From assembly GCA_030549495.1 (NCBI GenBank), contig JAUIRK010000217.1:36316-100315 (forward strand): DNA of 64,000 nt, written 5' to 3'. Positions 22,420-35,986 of the stretch are shown piece after piece (within the stretch, counting starts at the first letter, position 1; each line of letters opens with the position of its first letter). The position numbers were made by a program, and so were the translations under genes. The notes below the pieces were generated by a model, which was given only the letters and a program-made list of their open reading frames with translations, ran no database searches and was not told the DNA's origin. Origin of the DNA: Nectonema munidae (lineage: Eukaryota > Nematomorpha > Nectonematoida > Nectonematidae).

Positions 22420-24471
22420 TGAAGCGAGTTGTTTCAAGGTCAAACTGTCTGAGTATCATGAATGCACTCTTGATTATGACACAGCATATACTATAAAATA
22501 AAGGCGGAAAACCTGAAGTTGATGTGCAACATAAAGATTTACAATTGCTGTATTATGGAGAAAGTTTAAAAAAGGCAACAACTCAATGATATATAGAAAT
22601 GAACACTTACAAAGCTTTCATGATGTTATTCTTCAAACAATACACATATGATATGCATGATTTAATGATCAAAATTGGAGTTTTGAACTATGATTTTAAA
22701 CCGGAACTCCACCAGGTCAAAATATCGTTAAACTTCGCCTCCGCAGCCCTGGTCGCAAGTGATTTATGACGCAATGGAAAGTAATAGAGTTGTAGGAGAG
22801 ATAACAACTGCTTTGAAAGATACAAGAAACACGTTGCGTCGTATTGATAGCGACATGAGATGCTTTCTTATCAGGCAAAATCTTTAAAATATTTTTTTTC
22901 GCTTCATGTGAGCTACAGTTGATCAGAGGGAGTAATGTAGCCAGGAATTTGAACAAGGGCTAATCTATACTGTGGGCCTTTTTGACAAGTTATTTTTTGA
23001 AACTTTATAGAAAGATTTCAAACCACATTTAATAATTTGCAAAAACATTCCTGTTATAAAAACTGGATTTGTGCAATGGTTCAGCTTGACGTTTAAAATA
23101 GTCAATACTTTTATTTACTGAACTCGAGTGCTTCACTGCAAGTGCGAGCCTCACTTGACAAGCTTTAGAAAAGTGGATGCTAACAATTCAGAATACAAAA
23201 GACACCGAGGTTCCTCTTCCCCACGAGACGTTAACTCAGTAAAACAAAATTTCAAGTAAGAGTCGTCATATTATATTTTTCAGAAGCACTGCGCCAGAAG
23301 GTAGTGTAGCAATTAGAAATACTAACAACGTAATTTGACTTGATGCAGAATATCGGCTTCTCGCTTTGAGAATTGTTATGAAGCTTTTTAAAGGGTCATT
23401 ATTGAACGTTCTGCATTATACGGATATCGTGTATCGTCTTTGGATATGCTTTTCTATTCTAAAAGTACACCTTTATTGATTATTTCTCAAGCGCTTTAAT
23501 TGCCCATTTTCTTTTCATAAAGTATTGTTAATAAAATTTGGAAATATCTATAAGCTCAAGCTTCCTTTTTAGTTTTTGGAATTCTGGGTTTCATATTTAG
23601 ATCAAATAAAAATTACGTTCTGAAAAATCGAATTAACAATTAACTCGCCTATATCTGATCACAAATATTTTTGCAGTAAAGATTTTTAATTATTTGCTAT
23701 TGGTTGGCAGGTGCTATTCGAAATTGAATATTTTGCAAGAAACTATAGATAAGTTGCGTAACGCAATAATTTCAGAAATTTAACATCCTCTTCCCTTGTA
23801 ACGCATGCTAAACACATTGCTGATCTTCTTCTCAAATTTCTTACAATTATATAGTTACCATTCAGAAGGGGTTATCTATTAGCAGTACAAAGGATAGGAG
23901 GTAAACTATTTGCGTTATAAAGTTTTTTAAAATAGAGGGGCGAGACTTTTTGTTTTCTTATTTTTCAATTTCACTTATGTTTCCACAGTAAAACTTTTCA
24001 AAACAGAAAGAATTTCTTATTAAATGTTTTATATTTTCCAGAATTTTTATTTTTAGTCTTATATCTTATAGGGATAAGGAACTGGTGCTTAATGTTACAT
24101 AATATATGTATGACCCCCAAGAATAGTATTTTCTGGTTAAAGTTCATGAAGGAGATTTGTTGCTCTTTTAATTAAAATTAAAGATCGATTGGAGTTAAGG
24201 GTTGATTAAGTCATAAATGAATTGAAAGCTTTTTTTATTACATGGTGAAAGTGTTTAAATCTTGAAGAATTTGCACAGATATATCAAGAGTAAAGACTCT
24301 TCAAGATCTTATTTTGAGTGTTTCTTTACGAAATTGTGATTTGAGGTATTAATATTATTTTATTTGAATTTTTAAACAAAAAAACAAAATATCATTAATA
24401 AATTTTCCTATTTAGCAGATAATGTTAAATAAGGTTTGAGATTTGTTCAATAAGTTTGCTAATATAATGTG
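22420..24471. other. Intergenic DNA upstream of the DEF8-like gene
   Basis: No gene or repeat is recognised. It should hold the DEF8-like promoter and, if the acceptor at 24489 is real, a 5' non-coding exon and intron. Confidence 0.45.
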
Positions 24472-24489
24472 ACTGCTGCTGTCTTACAG
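24472..24489 (+). promoter_or_regulatory. Probable 3' splice acceptor ahead of the DEF8-like start codon
   Basis: TGCTGCTGTCTTACAG is a good animal acceptor (pyrimidine tract, YAG) and ends 15 bases before the ATG at 24505. It would mean an intron in the 5' UTR, or a trans-splice acceptor if the organism has a spliced leader. No donor was identified upstream. Confidence 0.5.
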
Positions 24490-24504
24490 CCTGACTAGAA
24501 AAGA

Positions 24505-25779
24505 ATGTCAGCTAGTAAAGACATTTGGAGTGAGTCCTTCAAACTGATCACCTCGTCCACTGAGTTAACAAATTGTGAGCTTGGCTTATCCGATGAGTAC
24601 TTGTTGAATTCTTCCGACTCCATTTTGGCACTCAGCCGAAAAGAAGAGTTAAAAATTGCGATTGAAAATTGCAAGAAAATGATTGTGACTTTGCCGGTGA
24701 ACTCTGTCAAGAGATCGAACTGCATCTCAAAACTCGTTCAACTTAAGCAGTCCAGTTTTTCTCTTGCTGAAGAAGAAAAGGACTCTTCAGAGATGTCGCC
24801 TACGTCATCATCATCTAAAATTCTTGCAGAAAGCACGAAGATGCTCAAAGGGCACACCTTTCACTTAATCAGCAAAACGAATGCGCACTCCTTCAGAAGA
24901 CGATGTGATAGATGCGTCAAATACTTTATCATGACCCCAGCATGTGAACGCGTGTACAAGTGTGTCAATTGCTCCTATCTGTGTCATGGCAAGTGCCTGG
25001 CTGTGATTCTTGAGCGATGTGTTGCTTACAATGGCGACCATAGCATCCCCTCATCGTACATCCTGGCGATCCGTCCAGACGTGGGCCTGTCTGCGCAGGA
25101 ATATCGGTGTTCGACTTGCAAAACGTCTCTCGACGTCGAAGCCTTTTCTTCACAAATACGCCAGTGCGACTACACCGGGCTCTACTACTGCGTCATGTGT
25201 CACTGGAATGATAAGGAAGTTATTCCTGCGCGTGTTTTGTTCAGCTGGGATTTTCAACTGCACAAAGTCTCTCGTTCTTCATTTCGCAAATTGACTTTGC
25301 TTAAAAGAAAAGCCATTATAAACGTCTTCGACATCAATCCGACTCTCGCGTTAAATAACACGGATTTGAAAAAGTACTTTGATTTGCGCATAGAAATCAT
25401 TTCGCTAAAAGTGTACATCATTCAGTGTAGGTTTGCGAGCGAGCTTAAGCTACTACTGCGATTACAACCTCGACTACACTTTGTAGAAAATTGGGATTAT
25501 TCATCAATCCAAGATTTGATAGACATCAAGAAAAAGGTTATGATCTGTGAATTAAGTGAAATCGTTACTCAATACAAAAATCACGTTACTGCTGAGTGCG
25601 AACTGTGCAAGTACAAAGGCTTCATTTGTGAAGAGTGCAAAGATGAACATCTAATTTACCCATTTTCCCTTAACGTTACCACATGCCCTACCTGTTACTC
25701 TATTTATCACTCAAAGTGTGCCGATAAAATTGCCTTCAAGTGTTACAAGTGTGAGAGGAAAAAAATATACAATAGTTAG
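24505..25779 (+). CDS. DEF8: DEF8-like protein (C1-type and Rubicon-homology zinc fingers)
   Basis: DEF8 belongs to the Rubicon/PLEKHM family; it works with PLEKHM1 and Rab7 in late endosome and lysosome positioning. The 424-residue frame has a Ser-rich N terminus (1-115), then a C1-like finger at about 118-172 (HTFHL, CDRC, CVNCSYLCHGKC). From about 198 to the end is the Rubicon-homology (DUF4206) domain: YRCSTCKTSL, RQCDYTGLYYCVMCHWND, VIPARVLFSWDF, KVSR, FDINP, HFVEN, CELCKYKGFICEECKD, YPF, CPTCYSIYHSKCADK, CYKC. Nearly every Zn-binding Cys/His is present and length is near the family's. The first ATG follows a good acceptor. It is one long exon, where animals usually have several introns, so an ancient retrocopy is possible, but the frame is intact and a poly(A) signal follows. 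Confidence 0.93.
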   Translation: MSASKDIWSESFKLITSSTELTNCELGLSDEYLLNSSDSILALSRKEELKIAIENCKKMIVTLPVNSVKRSNCISKLVQLKQSSFSLAEEEKDSSEMSPTSSSSKILAESTKMLKGHTFHLISKTNAHSFRRRCDRCVKYFIMTPACERVYKCVNCSYLCHGKCLAVILERCVAYNGDHSIPSSYILAIRPDVGLSAQEYRCSTCKTSLDVEAFSSQIRQCDYTGLYYCVMCHWNDKEVIPARVLFSWDFQLHKVSRSSFRKLTLLKRKAIINVFDINPTLALNNTDLKKYFDLRIEIISLKVYIIQCRFASELKLLLRLQPRLHFVENWDYSSIQDLIDIKKKVMICELSEIVTQYKNHVTAECELCKYKGFICEECKDEHLIYPFSLNVTTCPTCYSIYHSKCADKIAFKCYKCERKKIYNS

Positions 25780-25826
25780 CATTATGCCAAAGCTATTGTT
25801 TCTTCAATCTCTCCCTTGTATTCTCA

Positions 25827-25832
25827 AATAAA
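25827..25832 (+). terminator. Poly(A) signal of the DEF8-like gene
   Basis: AATAAA lies 48 bases after the stop codon. A minus-strand AATAAATA lies a few bases further on (about 25836-25845), so this short AT-rich patch could end transcripts from both sides. Confidence 0.7.
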
Positions 25833-25861
25833 AATATATTTATTAATTAAGTAAAAAAGAT

Positions 25862-26060
25862 TCATTCGGTGCTTGTCCCCAATTCTATCTCTCTTCCACA
25901 ACACTGGCAAATATTAAGACGATCTGGGTAAAAATGTTTACTGCACTTGTTTCCTCATTCACATTTGTGATACGTGTCTCTTTTAAGCCTCTCTCTCTCT
26001 CTCTATTTTAAGGTTTTCAGTACTATTAGAAATTGTATTGCGATAATAGGAAATCTTGCA
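25862..26060 (-). other. Possible last exon of an unknown convergent gene
   Basis: On the minus strand, from about 26060 to a stop at 25862-25864, one frame reads a charged stretch (STENLKIERERERLKRDTYH) followed by HKCE, one in-frame TGA at 25955-25957, then GNKCSKHFYPDRLNICQCCG. The spacing C-x4-C ... H ... C-x2-C-C looks like a zinc ribbon. A minus-strand poly(A) signal follows within 30 bases. I do not recognise the protein. If real, either an intron boundary removes the TGA or the copy is dead. A chance frame is possible. Confidence 0.3.
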
Positions 26061-27226
26061 TAATATAAAGAGATATAACTGAGTGAATTGTACACAATAA
26101 ATACTTTTGTTTAGGGACGCTTGGTTAATTTTTTGCCCAAATATTGCGTAGTGTATTCTGATTACAGCAGGCTTACCATATAGGCTTTACTATGGAAGCA
26201 TGGGGTAGAACGATTCAGTCCTCTTTTTCAATGCTTCTCTTCGTCTACTCTCACTAAATCTTAGTTCGGTGCGGTCTCATACTTAATGGTTCAGAGCGGT
26301 TAGTCGTAAAATAAAGATCGCTCTCAACCGCTTAATTACAAAAATCGTTAGTCCGCTTATTCGGACTCGACCTATTTATGATTATGCGATTTAGAAATTT
26401 ATAATTCGCAACATCAACTTTTGTGTTTCAAATGATGCAAAATTGCTTTAGAAACGTCACTTATAAATTACTGATTCACTAGTAGGTTTTCATTTTTCAT
26501 TTAACTAATGTTAAAGGTGTGATGACATGTACCACATTTCAAGGACGTTTGTGAATGTGGATTTTAGATGGTGATTGAAAGATGTGCTGAATCTTGCACA
26601 CTTCTGCTTTATGTGCTAACGTAAAATGTTTGCTCTATTTGCATCTAGATAATAATCATCCTTTATTGGTTTGTATTTGCTGTTTAGTGTCTTTCTTACA
26701 TGGGGTCTCCATTTAATGTCTAGAACAGCATTTTCCAAAAGGGACCTTCGCAATAGGAAACCAAGGAGTGCGAAACAACTTAACAAGAGGTGCGAGGAGA
26801 GACGTAAATTTTTTCCTATGTATCCAATACTAACTTACAAGACAAACTTTTCAGGGTGGGTAATAAGTATAAAATATGCGTACGGTACAATAAATATTTT
26901 ATATGCTAGTAAGCAATAATGAAAAACATGTAAAGATAGTAATAAAGTATACACATTACACATGTACAGTTTGAAGTATATACAGTACAACAATAGTATG
27001 AATAATATCAATCACTTTCTACTATTACTACTTCTACATCTGTTATCTATTTTAGTTAACTATCTTTCTTTGTGACATCAAAATATTTTAACGTCTTGCA
27101 ATTCTTTAATTTAACACAGCATTCTATAGTTTTTGCAAAGCTTTTTTAAATCTTTCATTTTTATCTAAGTTAAAATCATAACTTGTTTTATTATTTTGTT
27201 CAGAATTCTTCTTCTAATTTTCAAAA
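26061..27226. other. Intergenic DNA, no gene recognised
   Basis: A CT-dinucleotide run lies just before it (about 25989-26004). An 82-codon open frame at 26671-26919 has a basic stretch (KRDLRNRKPRSAKQLNKRCE) but no family I know. Otherwise AT-rich. Confidence 0.4.
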
Positions 27227-27230
27227 TTAA

Positions 27231-29556
27231 CACTAGAAAGACGAGAAAAAAAGTATACCTATAAAGACAAAAGGGTCAAAATGACAACTTTTTTTTTAAA
27301 TTTTGAAATTATTTAAAAAAGATTTTACAAAAAGTTTATTTTTTTACTTTTAATATTTTGTGTGTGTCAAATATCAAATTTTCACTTTTTGTAGCATTTT
27401 CTACATATGATCCTTCTTTTAAAAACACATTTTCCACATCTTTTACATTTTTCCACAGTTTTGTTTTTACAATTTTTAGTTTGGCAAAGCTTTCTTCTAG
27501 ATGTACTTGCTTCCTGATCATCGAAAAGTGAATCCTCCGATGAAGTTTCTGAAAGTTGAGAGCTGCTAACAACTAATTCTTCAACCAGCTTTAAGATAAA
27601 ATTTCGGCGAGAAATCAAAGAGTCATTAATTTTTTTGTACAGTATGTAGGCGTTGATGGTTGCTAAATCCAAAACATTAAACCATACTGCCAAAGGCCAT
27701 CGTCTTACTCCAGATTTTGAAGTATATAGCTTAGTCATTTGGTCAATAATATCAACTCCATATTTTGTAGCATTATAAAACAAACCAGTTTCAGGCTTCT
27801 TCTTCTTACCTTCAGAAATTTTAACAGATTTTGTGTGTAAAGAGCTTATTATAAGAACAAGCTTGTTTTTTTGGCTTTATAGGCGGTTAGTGATATGTCA
27901 TCCTCGCTATAAAAAACCTTGGATGAAAATAGAGGCATTTTATTGGTTTCTTTCAAAATTTTTGGGATTTCTTTTTTACTAGATTTAATTGTTCCAACCA
28001 AGCTGGTTTTTTGCTGCGCTAACTTTTGACATAATGCTTTAGAAGTGAAGAAGTTGTCTGTAGTTATATTATAGCCTTTGTTAAAAATTTTACATTGCTC
28101 TAGTAGTTTATCAACGACGTAATAGCCTAATGACATATTATTTCTATCTTCATTCTTTCCTAAATAGAGGAAGCCTACACAAAAATATTTTGAATTTACT
28201 TCTACCAGCAACCAAAACTTTATCCCAAATTTGTCAGGAATGTTTGGGAGATATTGAGTAAACGGGCATCTTGCCTTCGTTGAAAAAAGTTGCTCGTCTA
28301 TAGTAAGATTACAATCTGGTATGTAACATTTGACGAAATTGTCTATGAAAAGATTCCATATATCCGAGAAAAGAGCAAACTTATCATTTTCAAGCCTCTG
28401 TTTTCTTTAACTTTTTATATCGAATCTTATAAATCTCATGATTTGTTCAAATCGATCACGCGTCATTGCTTGCTTGAAAAGTTGTACTCCCCATTTTTTA
28501 GACGAAAAAAGTTTAGTAGGAAAGTTTTTACCTCCAAGCACACCACGTAATAAAGTCAAAGCTATGAACTTTTCCAACTCCTGCAACTCCATTTTCCATC
28601 CTGGCGTGTGTTTTGTAGCCTCTAAGTTGGTACATTTTTGAATAAAACGCAACATATTTTCGGAAATAAAACATCGAAAAGCAGAAGCGCCGCATGTCTT
28701 ATCTACATTTCGATAAGAAAAAACTGTTGGACCACTTTTCACTGTGAAAATGTTTTGTTGTTGAAAGCGCCCTTGCAAGTTGAAATTTGAGTATTTATAC
28801 CAAGTGGTTCCATCGATACCTGTCGTAGAGTCAATATTTGCCGAAAAAACTTCTTCAACTGATGAAAGATCATCTGACGACTCAGTGTGATTCAAATAAT
28901 TGTAACCAATATCGTTTTCTCCATCACTTTTGTCTGAAAAAGAATCAGATCCAGAGTCTCCTTCAATACTTCGGATAAAGCACAAGGCATTTTTAGCAGC
29001 TTCTCTTTGTGACTTTGTTTTATTCATTTGAAATTGATGTTCAATCTTACTTCAAAAGGACTTCAAAAAGGGTATAATACGCATAAAAAGATGTGATGTA
29101 AACAAAATTATTACAGACTATGCTCACACTATAAGAGTGAAATAATGACACTGATAAATATCTATCAATCATAAAAGATCATTATCAACGCGTCTTTTCA
29201 GACATACACAATGAAAAGACAAAAGAATGCTACTCAATAAATCAAAATTCCCAGCTGTTGTTTTGAAAAATCATAAAAAAGCTCTAATTACTTTGACAGA
29301 TGCGATTATCCCCATGAAGGGTCCTTATAATGAAAATTATGTCAAATGGTCATTTTGACCACTTCGTCTTTGTAGATATATCATGCTCTACACATAAAGC
29401 AACAAAATATTTTACAAAAAAGTTGAGTAAAAAACAAATTTTAAGTCAACTCATTAAAAGTCAAAAAAGGACTAGTAATTTTACTGATGTAATCTTTGTT
29501 AATTTTTTGTGAAAAAAAACTATTGTGGTCAATTTGACCACTTTGTCTTTCTAAGG
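27231..29556 (-). mobile_element. piggyBac element with both ends (copy C)
   Basis: At the left, TTAA (27227-27230) is followed by CACTAGAAAGAC; at the right, the inverted form GTCTTTCTAAGG ends near 29556, but its TTAA has drifted. Inside each end are second copies of the GTCTTTNTAG motif next to GGTCAAATTGACCAC-type palindromes (29348-29380 and 29526-29556), the subterminal repeats piggyBac elements use for transposase binding. The transposase fills the interior on the minus strand. It is the best-preserved piggyBac of the three and belongs to a different subfamily from copies A and B. Confidence 0.85.
27382..29027 (-). pseudogene. piggyBac transposase (copy C), nearly full length
   Basis: Three frames in order cover a normal transposase. 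29027-28407 holds the acidic leader (GDSGSDSFSDKSDGENDIG), KFIALTLLRGVLGGKN and MTRDRFEQIMRFIRFD. 28406-27849 holds the first catalytic Asp in NLTIDEQLFSTKARCPF, PDKFGIKFW and the second in NITTDNFFTSKALC. 27783-27382 holds the third in KYGVDIIDQMTKLY, RRWPLAVWFNVLDLATINAY, and a C-terminal finger with CQTKNC, CKRCGKCVF, CRKC. All three catalytic aspartates are present. At least two frame changes (near 28400 and 27800-27850) separate the pieces, so it cannot make transposase as written. Confidence 0.88.
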
Positions 29557-31400
<1,844 letters not shown>

Positions 31401-31412
31401 TCCTAATATTTC

Positions 31413-34006
31413 TTGAGAGATGCGAGTACCGCATAAACAAATTCAAATTTTATAAAGTTATCAATAGAGTTTTGATATAAGATAGTAGCTTTTTCCGAAT
31501 GATTAATACTTAATTAACTATTATTTTTTTAAAGTTTTTTTTCATATTTTCAAATCTTTTTTTCAAACTGTAAAAACTGAAAAAAATACAAATAGTTTTA
31601 ATGCACTTATTTCAAAAGTTAGTTTGGGATAAAAAATGTTCTATTTAGGTCAACTGTGAAAGTTTTCAAATTTTTTTCCAGTTAACTAAACACATTTGGA
31701 TATTTTAAATTTAAAAATAGGTATTATTTATGAGTTTTCTTTTTTGAAAATTTTTAGGCGTTAATAACACATAATAGTGTGAATTTGGCTTTGGGAAAAA
31801 GTTCAAGAAATTTTGCATTATATTGTTTGAAAACTTATAAATGTAATTACATGCTTTTATCTCACAGCATTCCTATTTTTTTTTACATTTTTAGAAATTA
31901 TTATAAGTTAAAATGACATCAAAAAGTAGTCTAGTGTGGAAATATTTTGAAATTTTAGAAAAAGATTCAGTATGCTGTGTTTTATGTGAGAAAAAGTACT
32001 CGAGAAAAGGAAGAGGGACTACTTCTTTAAGAAATCATTTGAAGTCAAAGCATTCAGATATTTCAAAACAATTAGAAAAAGAAGAATATCAAAAGAAAAA
32101 TAGTTTAAAAATAACGCAAAATGTTAAATCTGAAGAAAAACAGAAAAGTATTACAGAGTGTTTTGCTGATGCAAAAAAATGGAAAGATTCAAGTGAAAAC
32201 TCGCGCAAAATAGATTTTCTTATTTCAGAGATGCTTGTTTTAGACGATCTTCCTTTCAGTCATGTTGAAAATTTAGGGTTCACAAGATTTGTTTCGAGTG
32301 TTATACCAAACTACAAACTAAAGCAAAGAAATTTTTACTCTTCTTTAATTTGCGATAAAATTTATGAATCTGTGAAAAAAAACGTGGAAAAAATTATATT
32401 TGAAGGAAAAGAAACTAAAATATCTTTTACAACAGATATTTGGTCTGATAGTGTTGCTGGTGTTTCACTCTTGAGCATAACAACTCATACAATACAAGGT
32501 TTAGAGAAAGTGAATTTAGTTTTAGCCGCACATCCGCTTGAAGAACGTCATACTGGCAAATATATTTCTCAAGTCTTTCTTAAAACTATAGAAAACAAAC
32601 ATGTTCATTGTGTATTGCGTGATGGTGGAAGTAACATTAAAAAAGCACTAAATCTTTGTAATTTGAGAAGTTTAGACTGTGCTATTCATAAAATTCAACA
32701 AGTTGTTAAGTATGGTTTAACATCCCATGTTGAAATAGAAAACCTATTAAAAAAAGTCGTGATATAGGCTCTCATTTTCATCATTCTATTATGGCACAGG
32801 ATGAATTAAAAAAATTCAAGATCGTTTAAACTTTCCAAAAGTTTCAATCTTGAATGACACACCTACATGTTGAAAAGTTGAATCTGAATAGCACATTTTA
32901 CATGTTGAAAAGATTACTCGAAGTAAAAGATTCGTTATGTGTTTATAGTGCTACAAATGTTAAAGTTAAGCAGATAAACAACTTTGAGTGGCTTTTAATG
33001 GAAAAAATAGTTGACGTCTTGGATCCATATGAGGAAATAATAAAAAAAACTCAGCTACACAACATCTTCAATTTCAGAAGTTATCCCCAATATTGTTGCC
33101 TTGAAAAAAACATTAACATATCAAAATACTGGAGAAAAAATATGGGTACATGAGGAAGAAGAAGATGAATATGAAAAAATTACCAATTTTAATCAAGATA
33201 AAGATATAACGAAAATTATTCATGTAATGAAAGAAAAGATGAATTCTGAAATCAAAGTTAGATTTGGTGAAATTGAAAATGAAGAATTTTACACCGTAGC
33301 TACTTTTCTTGATCCAAGATTTAAAAGTAAATTTTTTACTGTCTCTGAAATAACAAGTAATGTGAAGAATTTCCTTTTTAATTTATATGAAGATAAAGAA
33401 GATAATCAATCTCAAATGCCAAGCTGTAAAAAGATGAAAAAAAGTATTAATGAAAATTTTACTACCATAAATGAAGTGATGAATTCTATGTTAAATTCTG
33501 ATAGTGAAGAAGAAAATGAACAAGAAAACGAAGATAATGTTTGTGGTGGAGAAATAATGAGATATCAAAAAGAGAAAAGAATCAATGGTACAACTATACA
33601 TAGTTTGGATTGGTGGAGAATTAAAGAAAAACAGTATCCATTTTTATCAAAAATTGCATTCCAATATCTCGTTTGTCCTCCTAGCACCGTGCAAAGCGAA
33701 CAGCTTTTCAGTACTGCTGGAAACATTTATACCAATAAAAGAAAAAGACTTCTAGGAGACAAAGTTGAAAAAATTTTATTTATCAAAAAAAACTTACCTA
33801 TGATAAAATTTAATTATTGTAAATAAATTTTTTAGTTTGCCAAGTTGTAAACAAATAAAGTTAAACAAAGGCTTGTTATATTAAAAAGTATAATGTCCGC
33901 ATCCGCATTAATATAAATTTATTGATCCTCATCCGCATCCTCTCGGATGTCAAGTGAGATATCCGCATCCGCGGATCTAAAAAATTTCACATCCGATACA
34001 TCTCTA
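31413..34006 (+). mobile_element. BED-finger hAT, nearly full length
   Basis: The right end ATCCGATACATCTCTA finishes at 34006, identical to the right end of the hAT at 11486-13889; the same ATCCGCAT and CCGCGGAT subterminal repeats precede it. A degraded left end may be GAGAGATGCGAGTACCGCAT near 31415-31434. Flanking 8-mers do not match well, so the left boundary is uncertain. Coding sequence fills 31913-33826. The 11.5-kb copy is a gutted sibling, which shows the family has moved more than once. Confidence 0.7.
31913..33826 (+). pseudogene. hAT transposase with N-terminal BED finger
   Basis: The first frame (31913-32767) starts MTSKSSLVWKYFEIL and holds a BED finger with CCVLC and HLKSKH, then the catalytic Asp in FTTDIWSDS and the second in RDGGSNIKKAL. 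The middle (32768-33150) needs two frames: RWNSTFYMLKRLLEVKDSL, then WLLMEKIVDVLDPYEE. The last frame (33101-33826) has FLDPRFKSKFF and the C-terminal dimerisation domain, with LVCPPSTVQSEQLFSTAG carrying the catalytic Glu. Only about three frame changes break it. The one near 32750 lies in a run of A, where a single-base length error would cause it. Confidence 0.85.
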
Positions 34007-34346
34007 TAAATTACCATAGCCCGTAGTGCGAAGGGGAAATAATTACACTGCATACTTTTGAAATAGGCTATTATGTTAATTATTGTTTACAAAAGATTAA
34101 ATTGGGGAGGTACTTTTCATCCAAATACACATACACGCTTAGAATAACTCAGATACACTTGAATATACTCATTTAAATTTGAAAAAAGATTTAACATGAA
34201 TCAATACTCATATTTTTTTATTTCAAATTTTCTAACTGACTACTTAGTATTGAAACAAATTTATAAAAAAAAAGTTTTGAATATTTTTTATCCTCAAGGG
34301 TGAATTAAGTCAGAGGAAAAAATAGGAATAAGTTTGGGAACCCCTG

Positions 34347-35814
34347 GTCTGTCTACCAACCTTTTCATCTAAGCCAAAACAATAGCATTAAAAAACTGAA
34401 TTAATCGTAAATTTTTTTTCAAAAGTATTTGGTATACAAAATTTTCCACTCATAAACTGAGCATTGTTCCTTTACAAGGTATTTGTGTAATAAAAAAGTT
34501 CATTATTTAATCTTATTTAGTTTTCAGTCTTTTTATGAGTCGCAAAAACAGGGCTAGACTAAAATTAAAATGATCAGTATTTTTGTTGTGTTTTTGCAAC
34601 GCTCGGCTTTTTAATCCAAGAATTGTGAATAAAGCTATTTTTAAAATGTAGTAGGAGACGCAATAATTATTTCAAAACCTTCTCAAACTAAAAAACGGAA
34701 TTTTTATATTTATTTATTCATATCAAATTCTATGTGAAAATTCAAATATATTTGTTATTAAATAACTAACTGTCAAGTAAAAAGATGGCATTTTAAAAGT
34801 GGGTTTTGAAGAGCATTTTGAGCACCAGTACCATTTTCCACGTATTTACTAAAAGCCCAGCCATGTAGAGTGATTCCACGATTATAGTAAATTTTTTGCT
34901 TGAATCACATCGACACGCAATTCACTCACTTTATCGTTGAAGAATCCATTTAATCAAGTTTATCGAGCACACGAATTAGCAACATTTCTGCTCTATTTTC
35001 ATAAAAGCTTGATCAGACATTTCATCCGCAAACGTTGTATTTAGTCTGGCATTCTAATTTGAACAAAATCGTTTATTTTTTCCTGTGCTTCATAAAAATC
35101 ATGATTATTATCTTTATGTATTTATGCGGTTTCTGAAGTGTCACCTACAAACAAAAACCTCATCGCCTTCATCAATACCCCTGTATCATTTTTGGAAGCA
35201 TCGCTTCAACTTCTATGTTGGCTCTCCATCAAAGCAAGAAAGGATCAGATATTTTAAAAATAAAATATAACAATAGTTTAATTCTTTTAAAATGAAATAT
35301 TTGTTCTTTATAAGATAAATTTATATTGATGGCAAGAAAGTGTTACATATTTGAGTTCGATAGCAGCGAGTCAAAAATCGACGAATTCTTTTAAACGCTC
35401 ATGTCATGACTGACTCGATAATAATAATAATGATGATGGGATACAAATAAAAAACTCAATTTATATGGAGAGTGTTGTGATTTATCAAGCTTCCAAAATT
35501 GAATTTCATTAGATTAACTTACGTCATTTATTTTTTAAACGTTTATCCATTTCTGTAAATAAAAATATTTAAATTCATTTAAGGAAATTTTATTTTTTCT
35601 AAATTTTTAAAGAGCACCTGCAAATAACTCGCTAATGCGGCAAGGACCGATTTTGTTCGGTTCTTAATTTCTGTATTCGGGTTCAAATATAGACGGTCTA
35701 TTCCACTCGTTTATTAATTGTGAAGACAGACTGTGAACAGGTCAAGGTGGAGGTGACATCAATATTCCATTATTTGATAGCGTAAATGTATAGCTAGTTT
35801 ATACAGACTCCTTT
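34347..35814. other. Intergenic DNA, no gene recognised
   Basis: Mostly AT-rich. On the minus strand from about 35230 to 34850 a coding-like flavour can be read over several frames (NDTGVLMKAMRFLFVGD, HDFYEAQEKINDFVQIRMPD, TFADEMSDQAFMKIEQKC), but stops interrupt it and I do not know the family. Confidence 0.4.
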
Positions 35815-35820
35815 TTTATT
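35815..35820 (-). terminator. Probable poly(A) signal of Sec15
   Basis: AATAAA on the minus strand, about 170 bases beyond the Sec15 stop codon, is the first good signal downstream. Confidence 0.5.
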
Positions 35821-35986
35821 GAAAAAGCAAGGTTGTTAACGTATTCTCATAAGTTTACTTGATTTTGAGGAAAATAACTTTCAAATTTGTTGAATCAATG
35901 GAAGCCTTTCAATTTAAAAGGAATTATAGAGTATGGTATGTGGATAAGAAATCGCTACACATGAAACTTTGAAGGTGGCTATTAAT

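Noticed and set aside
25010-25294. A 94-codon frame within the DEF8-like gene
   Set aside because: It is a shadow of the zinc-finger coding sequence in another frame.
25955-25957. Selenocysteine at the in-frame TGA of the possible terminal exon
   Set aside because: No selenoprotein family is recognised and no SECIS element was identified; a splice site or simple decay is more likely.
26671-26919. An 82-codon basic open frame
   Set aside because: It could be an exon, but no family, conserved motif or convincing splice sites were recognised.
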